Assembly: GCA_964468755.1 (NCBI GenBank)
Contig: CAYXWH010000023.1
Location: forward strand, 1 to 23,776
Length of the DNA: 23,776 nt
DNA from: CAYXWH01 sp964468755
Lineage (GTDB): Bacteria; Chloroflexota; Dehalococcoidia; Dehalococcoidales; RBG-16-60-22
Direction of reading: 5' to 3'
A program made the translations under genes and the position numbers. Below are positions 14,577 through 22,524 of the stretch, piece by piece; the first letter of the stretch is position 1; the number at the start of each line of letters is the position of its first letter. Under the pieces are notes generated by a model. That model was not told the DNA's origin, made no database searches, and saw only the letters and a list, made by a program, of their open reading frames with translations.

Positions 14577-16358
14577 TTGTATCAGTTACCCTTTGATATA
14601 CATAACTGTGCTCAGGACTGCGGGAAGGCTTGCGGAGCTAATCTGGCAAAATGCCCTACCTATCAGAAACTTCCCGACCCATTAAAGGAAGTTTGCCAGC
14701 AGAGCCTGCATCTGCTGCAATACCTGCATGCTTTTCCACTGGATGAGTATGGTATTCCTGAATACTATGAGCAGGTTGACCGCGGTTTAAAGGGTAAAAA
14801 GAATCTTAATCTCATCTATCGTACGAATGATGACTTGTTTGTCCATATCCTGGCGAACCCGGAAGACGTCCGTGATTTCTATATCCCGATAGAGCCGAGT
14901 CTCACCAACAGTTTTGATGATATGCTCGATGAAATCGAGCAGCGCCTTGCCGACTATGTGGAGGAACTGGAAGGAATTACGGATTCCGGGAAGCGGGTGG
15001 AAGTGGTGATGAACATTGTAGATAGGCTGGTGACGGTACGGAATAGTGGTGGCACACCGGTCAAAACCGGTACCGGGGGAGATAATAAAGGGAGAAGCAA
15101 AGGAAGGTTCTCCTTGACGGGTGGTGGCAGATCCTCCAAAAATAAAATGGTATTGACCAATATCCAGTATCACAGTCTCCGTTACCTGCTGCGAAGGAAA
15201 CTGGAGGGGCTGGGGGTGCTGGACCCGATGATAGTGGATACCAATATCGAAGATATATCATGCTCCGGACTGGGCAATATCTTCGTGGAGCATAAGCTCT
15301 TCGGGGGGCTCAGGACAAGCATCGGCTTTGAAGAGCACAGTGATCTGGACAAGTTTGTTATCCAGCTGGCGGAGAGCATCAAACACCCGGTGACTTTCCG
15401 CGAGCCATGTGTTGATGCTACCTTACCGGATGGTTCCCGTATCAACATTGTGTACGGTGCCGATGTTTCCAAACGGGGCAGCAACTTTACTATCCGAAAG
15501 TTCTCACAGACGCCGTTGAGTGTAATCGAGCTTATTCAGTTTGGCGCCCTGGACTACGAGATGGCAGCTTACCTCTCCATAATTCTTCAGGAAGGTATGA
15601 ATGTATGGGTATCGGGGGAAACCGCCTCGGGTAAGACCACATTGCTCAATGCGCTGACTACTTTCATACCGCCTGAATCCAAGATAGTGAGCATTGAGGA
15701 TACTCCCGAAGTGCAGGTGCCCCATCATAACTGGATCCGTGGCTGTACCCGCGGTTCTGAAAAAAGTTCGGAGTCATCGGCGGTGTCCATGTTTGACCTG
15801 CTGAAGGCTTCCTTGAGACAGCGCCCGAACCTCATCATCGTGGGTGAGATTCGCGGCGTTGAGGGGGCCATAGCCTTTCAGGCAATGCAAACCGGGCACG
15901 CCTGCATGAGTACCTTCCATGCGGCGTCGGTGTCCAAGCTTATTCAGCGTGTCACCGGTAATCCCATCAACGTGCCCAAGACGTATGTTGACAACCTCAA
16001 TGTGGTGGTGATTACCCAGATGGTCCGCCTGCCCAACGGAAAACCGGGCCGGCGCATTACCAGCGTCAACGAGATTGTCAGCTATGACTCGGTTTCTGAC
16101 TCTTTTTCCTTTATCGAGGTCTTTAACTGGAACCCGGTCAACGATACCTTCCATTTCCGGGGAATGAATAACTCGTATCTGCTGGAGTATAAAATCGCCC
16201 CCAAGCGCGGCTTGCCGCATGAGCGAAGGAGAGAGATCTACAAGGTGTTGAGACATCGGGCTGAGATTCTGAGACGTATTCATGAAAAGAAAATGGATGA
16301 TTTTTATGAGGTATACGGCATTCTCTCCAAAGCGAGCCGGGAGGGTCAGTTTAAATAA
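14577..16358 (+). CDS. arlI: ArlI, archaellum motor and assembly ATPase
   Basis: A 593-aa type II/IV secretion ATPase of the FlaI type, which polymerises archaellin and turns the filament. Walker A GETASGKTT (347-355), the Walker B region LIIVGEIRG (419-427), and the His box MQTGHACMSTFHAAS are intact. The N-terminal region has an unusual Cys set (C11, C15, C19, C26, preceded by H9) and a Gly/Ser/Lys-rich linker at about 155-190, so it is longer than typical archaeal ArlI. The start is TTG 14577: AGGAGGT (14566-14572) overlaps the arlH stop and no nearby ATG fits. The order arlH-arlI is the one conserved in archaea. A type IV pilus or Tad ATPase is excluded by the surrounding archaellin, arlJ and arlH genes. 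Confidence 0.93.
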   Translation: MYQLPFDIHNCAQDCGKACGANLAKCPTYQKLPDPLKEVCQQSLHLLQYLHAFPLDEYGIPEYYEQVDRGLKGKKNLNLIYRTNDDLFVHILANPEDVRDFYIPIEPSLTNSFDDMLDEIEQRLADYVEELEGITDSGKRVEVVMNIVDRLVTVRNSGGTPVKTGTGGDNKGRSKGRFSLTGGGRSSKNKMVLTNIQYHSLRYLLRRKLEGLGVLDPMIVDTNIEDISCSGLGNIFVEHKLFGGLRTSIGFEEHSDLDKFVIQLAESIKHPVTFREPCVDATLPDGSRINIVYGADVSKRGSNFTIRKFSQTPLSVIELIQFGALDYEMAAYLSIILQEGMNVWVSGETASGKTTLLNALTTFIPPESKIVSIEDTPEVQVPHHNWIRGCTRGSEKSSESSAVSMFDLLKASLRQRPNLIIVGEIRGVEGAIAFQAMQTGHACMSTFHAASVSKLIQRVTGNPINVPKTYVDNLNVVVITQMVRLPNGKPGRRITSVNEIVSYDSVSDSFSFIEVFNWNPVNDTFHFRGMNNSYLLEYKIAPKRGLPHERRREIYKVLRHRAEILRRIHEKKMDDFYEVYGILSKASREGQFK

Positions 16359-16413
16359 AGCCAAATAAGATAACCAGGCGCTATTTTTAAATTTAAGAGC
16401 CGGGAGGTGTGAG

Positions 16414-17031
16414 ATGTTTCGAGGAATACGCCGACTGCAGAAACCGGATAAGGGGAAGTCTCCGGAGGATGAGTATATCGAGTTGACGGAGCCCGGGGCT
16501 GGTATTCTGGGAGGGGATGACACGCTGGTCAATCAGATTACGAGCCTGGAGGAACTGGTGAGCAAGAGGACTCAGGAACTTGAGGAGGCAAGGGCGCGAT
16601 TGACGCAGCTCAACACCAGCGAGACCCACCCTGATATACCCGGGGAGCCAGTGGCGGAGATTAGCGTTACCGCCGGCACTGGTGCTGAAGTAACGGGAGA
16701 AGACGGGGTGGACGGGCTGTTCGTTATGCCGAACCAGCCCGATGACGAGGATAAGGTTGCCGTGGAAGAGGTAACGAAGGTGGATGAGCTAGACATGGAT
16801 ACCACCGTTACCGGGGTGGGTGAAGAGGAAGAAGGGGCAGAGCTGACGGAGCCGGGTGAGCCGGCAACGAATGAAGCATCTGATTCCTTTGCCGGCATCT
16901 TCAAAAATGAAGACGAGGAAGAAAATCCGCTTCTCGGGCTCATTAGCTCAATGCCTGATATCAATGCCGACGATTTACTCCGGGAGGTAAATGAAATCCA
17001 TGCGCTTTTACGTCAATTGCAGGGTGAGTAG
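16414..17031 (+). CDS. acidic protein of unknown function, last gene of the archaellum block
   Basis: A 205-aa soluble protein I do not recognise. It begins with a basic stretch (MFRGIRRLQKPDKGK), then a coiled coil at about 36-68 (LVNQITSLEELVSKRTQEL), a long acidic, Val/Thr/Glu/Pro-rich disordered region, and a short C-terminal helix pair (PLLGLISSMPDINADDLL to LRQLQG). The layout resembles the disordered ArlD/E-type proteins in the same operon. It has a GGGAGGTG site and lies 55 bp after arlI on the same strand. A candidate archaellum accessory protein by position. Confidence 0.6.
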   Translation: MFRGIRRLQKPDKGKSPEDEYIELTEPGAGILGGDDTLVNQITSLEELVSKRTQELEEARARLTQLNTSETHPDIPGEPVAEISVTAGTGAEVTGEDGVDGLFVMPNQPDDEDKVAVEEVTKVDELDMDTTVTGVGEEEEGAELTEPGEPATNEASDSFAGIFKNEDEEENPLLGLISSMPDINADDLLREVNEIHALLRQLQGE

Positions 17032-17044
17032 CCGGAACCAGATG

Positions 17045-17081
17045 TGCCCGTTGCTTCGCCTGACTTCAGGTGATAAGGGCA
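17045..17081 (+). terminator. two-tier stem-loop after the archaellum block
   Basis: An inner stem CGCCTG/CAGGTG (17057-17062 and 17067-17072, one wobble) with loop ACTT is flanked by outer arms TGCCC (17045-17049) and GGGCA (17077-17081). No T-tract follows. It may be a weak terminator or mRNA end structure between the archaellum genes and the signalling cluster. Confidence 0.35.
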
Positions 17082-17138
17082 TATTCTCAAATAAAAAGGG
17101 GGATATCACGGTTGTCTCTGGTGCCAGGTGGTAGTAGT

Positions 17139-17167
17139 TTGGAAATGTCGGCCTTGAAGGATAATGT
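17139..17167 (+). promoter_or_regulatory. possible promoter of the signalling cluster
   Basis: TTGGAA (17139-17144) is 17 bp from TAATGT (17162-17167), 45 nt upstream of the histidine kinase start. Both boxes are moderate matches. Confidence 0.35.
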
Positions 17168-17212
17168 TGTAACCAGAGGAAGAACCGGATCCCTATTCAG
17201 GGGGGAACGAAG

Positions 17213-18709
17213 ATGAGGAAGCAGAATATTACTAATGGCATAGTGAAGAGCCCTTACTTGTGGCGGGTTACAGTGATTATGGTGGCCTGTACCCTTATTT
17301 ACTACCTTCCGATTATCGCCGGGCTTATCGGTGGGGTTACCGTCCAGAATATGCTCAACCTGCCGCATAACTTCTACGGGATTGATTTCTATGCTCTGGT
17401 TTTCTTTGCTCCCGTGGTCTATACCGCCTATGTTCTCGGCGTGAGGCCGGCGGTGGTCACTGCTATTATCGCCGCATTGCTCCTCATTCCTTACTCTCTC
17501 TGGATAGACCTGTATCCCAATGCGTTGTTCAAGCCAACGGCGTTTGTCATCATTCTGAGTGCCGTAGGGGCGGTGGTGGCTATGCTGCAGAAAAGCGATG
17601 AGCAGAAACGCCGGTATGTGCGAGAGCTCAAGTGCCTTTATGGAATTGGTAAGGTGGCTGAGGAGTGCGGTTCCCTTGACAGATTCTTAGCATCGGCGGT
17701 GGCATTGATATCAGAGGCAATACGGTCTCCCGGCGCGAGCAAGGTCCGGATAGTTGTCAGGGATGAGGTCTTCCAGAGCCCTGATTTTAAGGAGTCGGCA
17801 GACATGGTCGGGGAGGACTTACTGGTGGGTGGTGAGGTATTGGGCAGGATAGAAATGCATTCCCTGCGGAACCACTCCCATTTGAAGGACTCGGGGCACC
17901 TTATCCAGACGCTTGCCGAGAGAATCAGTAGTGCCATTCACCAGATAGAGCTGGAACAGTCGCTGCGGGTTTATTACGAGCAACTGGAAGATATTGTGGA
18001 GAAGAGGACCAGGGATTTGGAGGAAGCCAAGGAAAAGCTTATCCGCTCCGAGCGACTGGCAGCAGTCGGGGAACTGGCTTCGGGAGTCGGGCATGAGCTA
18101 CGCAATCCGCTGAATGTAATTCGAAACTGCGCCTATTTGCTCCACATGGCTCTTGCCGAGAGGGATAATAGTGAAGAGGACCTGAACACCCTGAAGATGC
18201 TCGACCGGCAAATAGATATCGCCAACCGAATTGTCACCGACCTGCTGGACTTCACCCGCATCAAGCCGCCTTCTAAGAAACGTGTTGACCTGAATGGTCT
18301 GGTCAGGGAAAGCCTCTCCTGGGTACAGATGCCGGAGGGAATGAAGGTGACCGCCGACCTGAATGGTGATACCGCTCAGGTAAGGACCGATGCCGAGCAG
18401 GTAGGCCGTGCCTTTGCCAATATCATCTCGAACGCGGTGCAGGCTATGAATGGCAAGGGAGAGCTGAAGATAAATGCCGGTACCGCCGATGAAATGGCCT
18501 GGGTCAGCTTCAGGGATAATGGCTGTGGCATACCTGAAGAAAACCTGGAAAAGATATTTGAGCCATTGTTTACCACCAAACCCAAGGGTATTGGCCTTGG
18601 CCTGGCTATTACCAAGCGGCTCGTTGAGCAGAATAGCGGCACCATTGAAGTAGCCAGCCAGGTCAAGAAGGGGACCACCTTTACCGTACGGTTGCCAGTC
18701 AAGAAATAG
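17213..18709 (+). CDS. membrane-bound sensor histidine kinase
   Basis: A 498-aa kinase. Four membrane helices occupy about residues 17-123 with almost no extracytoplasmic sensor domain, an arrangement like the DUF4118/KdpD-type membrane modules. A GAF-like region follows (about 130-250), then a coiled coil (LEDIVEKRTRDLEEAKEKL). The HisKA box is VGHELRNPLN with phospho-acceptor H294. The ATPase domain has NIISNAVQAM (N box), DNGCGIPEENLEKIF (G1/F boxes) and GIGLGLAI (G2). It starts the signalling cluster 181 bp after the archaellum genes and is followed by a double-receiver protein 25 bp on, a probable partner. Confidence 0.9.
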   Translation: MRKQNITNGIVKSPYLWRVTVIMVACTLIYYLPIIAGLIGGVTVQNMLNLPHNFYGIDFYALVFFAPVVYTAYVLGVRPAVVTAIIAALLLIPYSLWIDLYPNALFKPTAFVIILSAVGAVVAMLQKSDEQKRRYVRELKCLYGIGKVAEECGSLDRFLASAVALISEAIRSPGASKVRIVVRDEVFQSPDFKESADMVGEDLLVGGEVLGRIEMHSLRNHSHLKDSGHLIQTLAERISSAIHQIELEQSLRVYYEQLEDIVEKRTRDLEEAKEKLIRSERLAAVGELASGVGHELRNPLNVIRNCAYLLHMALAERDNSEEDLNTLKMLDRQIDIANRIVTDLLDFTRIKPPSKKRVDLNGLVRESLSWVQMPEGMKVTADLNGDTAQVRTDAEQVGRAFANIISNAVQAMNGKGELKINAGTADEMAWVSFRDNGCGIPEENLEKIFEPLFTTKPKGIGLGLAITKRLVEQNSGTIEVASQVKKGTTFTVRLPVKK

Positions 18710-18734
18710 TTTTAGATAAGAAGGGGGAAGTAAA

Positions 18735-19514
18735 ATGATGGATTCCGCCAGTGTTCTGGTCGTTGATGATAATGTGGATCTAATGGAGACGTTCTCCATG
18801 ATTTTAAAGCGCCGTGGTTTTTGTGTTGATACCGCCGAGAACGGAGTCCTGGCAGTCGATAAATTCCGGAGGCACCATTTTGATGTTATCCTGATGGATA
18901 TCGTCATGCCGGAGATGAACGGGGTGGAGGCATTTCGTAAAATCAGAAAAATGAGCCCGGATGCGACGGTTATTCTGATGACTGCCTATTCTGAGGATGA
19001 GCTCATCAAGGCGGCGTTAAGTGAGGGTGCCCACCGCGTTGTTCATAAGCCACTAAGAATCGATACGATGGTACAGATAATTAAAGATGCGGCCATGCAC
19101 CAGCCGGTACTGCTCGTGGATGATGATGATGATATCCTGACGACAATGACCCATACGCTGGAGTCACAGGGATACCAGGTGCTCGCTGCCAGCAGCGGTG
19201 AGGAGGCGATTTCGCTGGTCGAAAATAAACCCTGTTGTGTCGCCTTTATTGATGTTAAGTTACCGGTTATGAATGGTCTGGAAACCTGTCTCCGGCTAAA
19301 AGAAATTAACTCCGGAATCAAGACCATAATGATGACCGGGTACCGCGAAGAAGTCCAGCCCCTGATTGATGAGGCGCTGGCGGCATCAGCCGTCACCTGC
19401 CTTTATAAACCGTTTGACCCTGTGGAAGTAATTGGTTTGCTGAGCCAGCTCAATAAGAAGCGAAATTACGCAGGTAGGCGACATGAAAAGCAAAAAGAGT
19501 ATATTAGTCGTTGA
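18735..19514 (+). CDS. response regulator with two tandem receiver domains
   Basis: A 259-aa protein made of two receiver domains and no output domain. Receiver 1 (about 5-120) has D11, D12, phospho-acceptor D55 and KP at 105-106. Receiver 2 (about 124-240) has an acidic run of five Asp (129-133), phospho-acceptor D173 and K225 with PF following. All key residues are intact in both. The protein can only pass phosphate or bind partners, so it fits a phosphorelay. Its last 32 bp overlap the next gene in another frame, which implies translational coupling. Start ATG follows AAGGGGGAAG. Confidence 0.88.
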   Translation: MMDSASVLVVDDNVDLMETFSMILKRRGFCVDTAENGVLAVDKFRRHHFDVILMDIVMPEMNGVEAFRKIRKMSPDATVILMTAYSEDELIKAALSEGAHRVVHKPLRIDTMVQIIKDAAMHQPVLLVDDDDDILTTMTHTLESQGYQVLAASSGEEAISLVENKPCCVAFIDVKLPVMNGLETCLRLKEINSGIKTIMMTGYREEVQPLIDEALAASAVTCLYKPFDPVEVIGLLSQLNKKRNYAGRRHEKQKEYISR

Positions 19515-21096
19515 TGACGACCGTGATTTTCTGGAAGTAATCAAGCGTATTCTGGAGTCCAAGGGCTATGAGGTAATGACCGCCCCTTCGGCGGAGACGG
19601 CAGTATCCGGAGCCAGAGAGCGTTTTTATAATGTGGCTATACTGGATATCAGCTTACCTGATGCCGATGGTACGGAACTGCTGTCACTGCTGCTTGATGT
19701 GCACCCGGATATCATCGCGATAATGCTGACCGGTTACTCGTCAGTACAGAACGCCATGCAGTCGTTAAACCGGGGAGCCTTTGCCTATCTGGAGAAGCCG
19801 TTAGACCCGGAGCATCTCCTCTCGGTTATTGAGCAGGGCCTGGAGAAGCAGTTGCTGTTGTTTGAAAACCGGCAGTTGATGGGAGAGCTTGAAGAGCGTA
19901 ACCGTGAGACCACTATTCTCCTTAAGGTATCGCGGGCAGCCTCCCAGTCCCTTGAACTCCAGCAGATAATAGATTCGGCCATAAAGGAAGTTACTAGGTC
20001 AATGGATATTGATGCCGGTTACGTGTGCCTTGTGGAAAATAGCCACCTGGTGCTCGGGGGATACTACGGCTTACCGGAACAGATTATCGGAGGAATCGGT
20101 CAGGAAAGTAATGACAGTATTATCGGCAGGGTCTTCCAGCGGGTTGAGCCGTTCGTTGTCGGTGACCTATCGTCTCATGATGAGCCTGGTACGGCAGCGC
20201 TGGCCCGGGCTGGCTTTCGGTCTTACGCGGTTGTCCCGCTTATGATACTGGGGGAATGCATCGGTATCATGGGTGTCACCACCGTTTCCCAACGGGACTT
20301 CACCAGTATGGAAATCGATCTGCTTATTGCCATTGGCAGGGAGATAGCTATTTCGGTGCAGAATGCACGGTTATATGAAGAGGAATCAAGCAGCCGGGCG
20401 CTGCGAGAGCTGGATACCATGCGTACCGAATTTCTGGCGAACGTATCCCATGAGCTGCGCACACCGCTGGCGGTCATCAAAGGTTCCGCCAACAGTCTCC
20501 TCCAGCCGGATGTGAATTTTGACGAGCCGACCTGGCGGGAATTCTTGCAGTCGATTGATAAAGATGCCGACCGGCTGAATCGGCTGGTGGACGACCTGCT
20601 GATGATGTCCCGTCTGGAGAGCGGGGCGCTGGAGGTCAGGAAGCAAAAGCGAAATCTGGCTGATGTGGTGGCGTCGGTGCGGGACAGGCTGAACAGCCTG
20701 GCCGCCCGGCACAGGCTGGAGATTGATATTCCGGGCAATGTGTCGCCGGTAACCGTCGATGAGGGCCAGATTGGTGAGGTGCTCACCAATCTGGTGGAGA
20801 ATGCGGTCAAGTACTCCGGGGAAAATAACCGCATCATTATCAAAGCCTGCCCGAACCATGACCATGTGGTGGTCAGCGTGACCGATGAGGGCACAGGCAT
20901 TCCACCGGAACTTCACCACAAGGTATTTGACCGTTTCTTTCAGGTTGCCAACCGCAGTGGCAAGGGGAACCGGATGGGCACCGGTCTGGGACTTGCCATC
21001 TGTCGCGGTATCATCGAGGCACATGGTGGGAAAATATGGGTGGAAAGCGAAATGGACAAAGGAGCCACGTTCAGCTTCAGTCTGCCAACTAACTAA
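19483..21096 (+). CDS. hybrid receiver-GAF-histidine kinase
   Basis: A 537-aa soluble kinase. Residues 5-120 form a receiver (D11-D13, phospho-acceptor D55, K at LEKPLDP). After a coiled linker comes a GAF domain (about 150-300: LQQIIDSAIKEVTRSMDIDAGYVCLVE, SYAVVPLMILGECIGIM). The kinase core has FLANVSHELRTPL with H323, NLVENAVKYS (N box), DEGTGIPPELHHKVFDRFF (G1/F) and GTGLGLAI (G2). No membrane segment, so it senses a cytosolic ligand or is controlled by its own receiver, probably phosphorylated by the upstream membrane kinase or double receiver. It overlaps the upstream gene and precedes an OmpR-type regulator by 15 bp. Confidence 0.92.
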   Translation: MKSKKSILVVDDDRDFLEVIKRILESKGYEVMTAPSAETAVSGARERFYNVAILDISLPDADGTELLSLLLDVHPDIIAIMLTGYSSVQNAMQSLNRGAFAYLEKPLDPEHLLSVIEQGLEKQLLLFENRQLMGELEERNRETTILLKVSRAASQSLELQQIIDSAIKEVTRSMDIDAGYVCLVENSHLVLGGYYGLPEQIIGGIGQESNDSIIGRVFQRVEPFVVGDLSSHDEPGTAALARAGFRSYAVVPLMILGECIGIMGVTTVSQRDFTSMEIDLLIAIGREIAISVQNARLYEEESSSRALRELDTMRTEFLANVSHELRTPLAVIKGSANSLLQPDVNFDEPTWREFLQSIDKDADRLNRLVDDLLMMSRLESGALEVRKQKRNLADVVASVRDRLNSLAARHRLEIDIPGNVSPVTVDEGQIGEVLTNLVENAVKYSGENNRIIIKACPNHDHVVVSVTDEGTGIPPELHHKVFDRFFQVANRSGKGNRMGTGLGLAICRGIIEAHGGKIWVESEMDKGATFSFSLPTN

Positions 21097-21111
21097 GGGG
21101 GTAAGGCAATT

Positions 21112-21804
21112 ATGGATAAGACTCATATAATGGTCGTTGATGATGACCCGGCTATAGTGAGGCTGTTGAGTGCCAATCTCAAAGCGCGGGGATATAGAAT
21201 CAGCCCGGCCGTGGATGGAGAAGAAGCCCTTGAGGTCATGGAGAAGGATTTTGTCGATTTGATAATACTGGACCTCATGATGCCCAAGGTTGACGGGGGG
21301 GAAGTGTGCCGGCGTATCAGAGAGTGGTCTGGTGTGCCGATAATAGTACTCAGTGCACGCGGCGATGAAAAAGATAAAGTCAGGTGCCTGGAACTCGGTG
21401 CTGATGACTATCTGACCAAGCCGTTCGGTATTGCCGAGTTGATAGCCCGGGTGAAAACAGCCCTGCGCCATTCGGATAAGGCAGTTGCTCCGGTTCAATC
21501 CACCTTCAACTGTGGCGATTTGGAGATTAACTTTGCCATGCGACGGGTCATTGTCGGTGGCAGGGAAGTGAAGCTTACCCCCACCGAGTATTCAGTCCTG
21601 CAACAGCTGGCGGTCAACAATAATAAGGTGTTGACTCATGCCATGCTTCTGCAGAGTGTCTGGGGTAATGAATATAGCTCGGAGAGAGAGTACCTGCGTG
21701 TCTTTATTGGCCGACTCCGCAAAAAGATTGAACCTGATTACAAAAATCCCACGTATATTCAGACTGTCCCCGGCGTTGGCTACCACTTCGCCGTGGCTTC
21801 ATAA
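21112..21804 (+). CDS. OmpR/PhoB-family response regulator
   Basis: A 230-aa transcription regulator with a receiver (D10-D12, phospho-acceptor D54, K103 in YLTKPFG) and a C-terminal winged helix (about 135-228: LEINFAMRRVIVGGREVKLTPTEYSVLQQL and YLRVFIGRLRKKIEPD, ending TVPGVGYHF). All catalytic residues are intact. It is the only intact DNA-binding output protein of the cluster and the likely partner of the hybrid kinase 15 bp upstream. Targets are unknown; the direct repeats upstream of the archaellum operon are a candidate site. Confidence 0.93.
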   Translation: MDKTHIMVVDDDPAIVRLLSANLKARGYRISPAVDGEEALEVMEKDFVDLIILDLMMPKVDGGEVCRRIREWSGVPIIVLSARGDEKDKVRCLELGADDYLTKPFGIAELIARVKTALRHSDKAVAPVQSTFNCGDLEINFAMRRVIVGGREVKLTPTEYSVLQQLAVNNNKVLTHAMLLQSVWGNEYSSEREYLRVFIGRLRKKIEPDYKNPTYIQTVPGVGYHFAVAS

Positions 21805-21807
21805 GGC

Positions 21808-21830
21808 TCCGGCATTATTCTCATGCCGGA
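21808..21830 (+). terminator. hairpin after the OmpR-type regulator
   Basis: TCCGGCAT (21808-21815) pairs with ATGCCGGA (21823-21830) around a 7-nt loop, 3 nt after the stop codon. It has no T-tract of its own and is followed by a full terminator. Confidence 0.45.
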
Positions 21831-21850
21831 CTGATATTGTCATCCAAACG

Positions 21851-21880
21851 AGGCTGTCGAGTTTATCGGCAGCCTTTTTC
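21851..21880 (+). terminator. intrinsic terminator of the signalling cluster
   Basis: AGGCTGTCGA (21851-21860) pairs with TCGGCAGCCT (21866-21875), one wobble, with a 5-nt loop and a run of five T at 21875-21879. Confidence 0.85.
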
Positions 21881-21997
21881 ATTTTCTTAATTCTTACAGG
21901 ATATTTATCTTATACATATTGACGTTTATGTTTTGTTTATCACCTGAGTGTTAACCTGATATCAGTCATGGGAAATTCATGGGATAAGGAGACTGAT

Positions 21998-22423
21998 ATG
22001 GCGGCGAAGAAGAGAATACTGGTAGTCAGTAGTGATCCGGTTCTATTGAGATTCCTTCAGCACAATCTCAGTAAGGATAGTTATCAGACAACCTTTGCTC
22101 AGCATCATGACGCGGACTTGCAGAGGACAGTGGAAAAGGAATTCCCTGACCTTATCATTTTGGATGTCATGATGCCCAATCTGGAGGGAATTGAGGTTTG
22201 TCTCCGTCTCCGGCAGTGGAGCCAGGCGCCAATTATGATGATCAGCTCCTGGGGGGCTGGAGCCGGCGAGATAAGGGCGCTTGATCTGGGGGCTGATAGC
22301 TATCTGACCGAACCGTTCGGTACCGACATATTTGCCATAAGGCTGGACAAGGTGCTCCGGCAGGATTTCAACAACATGGAGCATTTATTGAAGATAAGCT
22401 CGGGGGCTTCGTTGGGAGGGTGA
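21998..22423 (+). CDS. stand-alone receiver protein with a degenerate active site
   Basis: A 141-aa single receiver domain. It is clearly related to the receiver of the OmpR-type protein just upstream (LDVMMPNLEGIEVCLRLRQWS versus LDLMMPKVDGGEVCRRIREWS), but the acidic pocket is VVSSDP (S11, S12, only D13 remains) and the conserved Lys is Glu105 (YLTEPFG). The phospho-acceptor D56 remains. Without the Lys and the first acidic residues, ordinary phosphorylation signalling is doubtful. Start ATG 21998 is chosen because AAGGA lies 7 nt upstream; an in-frame start at 21968 lacks a site. It has its own terminator, downstream of the cluster's terminator, so is expressed separately. Confidence 0.85.
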   Translation: MAAKKRILVVSSDPVLLRFLQHNLSKDSYQTTFAQHHDADLQRTVEKEFPDLIILDVMMPNLEGIEVCLRLRQWSQAPIMMISSWGAGAGEIRALDLGADSYLTEPFGTDIFAIRLDKVLRQDFNNMEHLLKISSGASLGG

Positions 22424-22450
22424 AATAAGCAATTATCAGTAATTAATTAT

Positions 22451-22471
22451 CCAGGCTGTTCCCCAGCCTGG
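22451..22471 (+). terminator. hairpin after the single-receiver gene
   Basis: CCAGGCTG (22451-22458) pairs with CAGCCTGG (22464-22471) around a 5-nt loop; no T-tract. It precedes a full terminator. Confidence 0.45.
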
Positions 22472-22485
22472 TAACGGTTCAGGAG

Positions 22486-22524
22486 GTGGGGGGTTCCGGT
22501 ACTGCCGGAGCCCCTCACTTTTTT
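22486..22524 (+). terminator. strong intrinsic terminator after the single-receiver gene
   Basis: GTGGGGGGTTCCGG (22486-22499) pairs over 14 positions (two wobbles) with CCGGAGCCCCTCAC (22505-22518), loop TACTG, followed by six T at 22519-22524. Confidence 0.92.

Noticed and set aside
7791..16358. Reading the block as a Tad or type IV pilus system
   Set aside because: The three class III archaellins, the KaiC-like ArlH next to the ATPase, and the ArlJ-type platform are specific to archaella; no pilin peptidase, secretin or TadA/B/C/Z set is present.
15774..16532. A 252-aa minus-strand frame across the end of arlI
   Set aside because: It is antisense to the ATPase core and spans the intergenic gap without a start signal.
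20223..21498. Long minus-strand frames (225 and 370 aa) opposite the hybrid kinase and OmpR-type regulator
   Set aside because: They are antisense to well-conserved kinase and receiver domains; composition is serine/arginine- or histidine-rich as in shadow frames.
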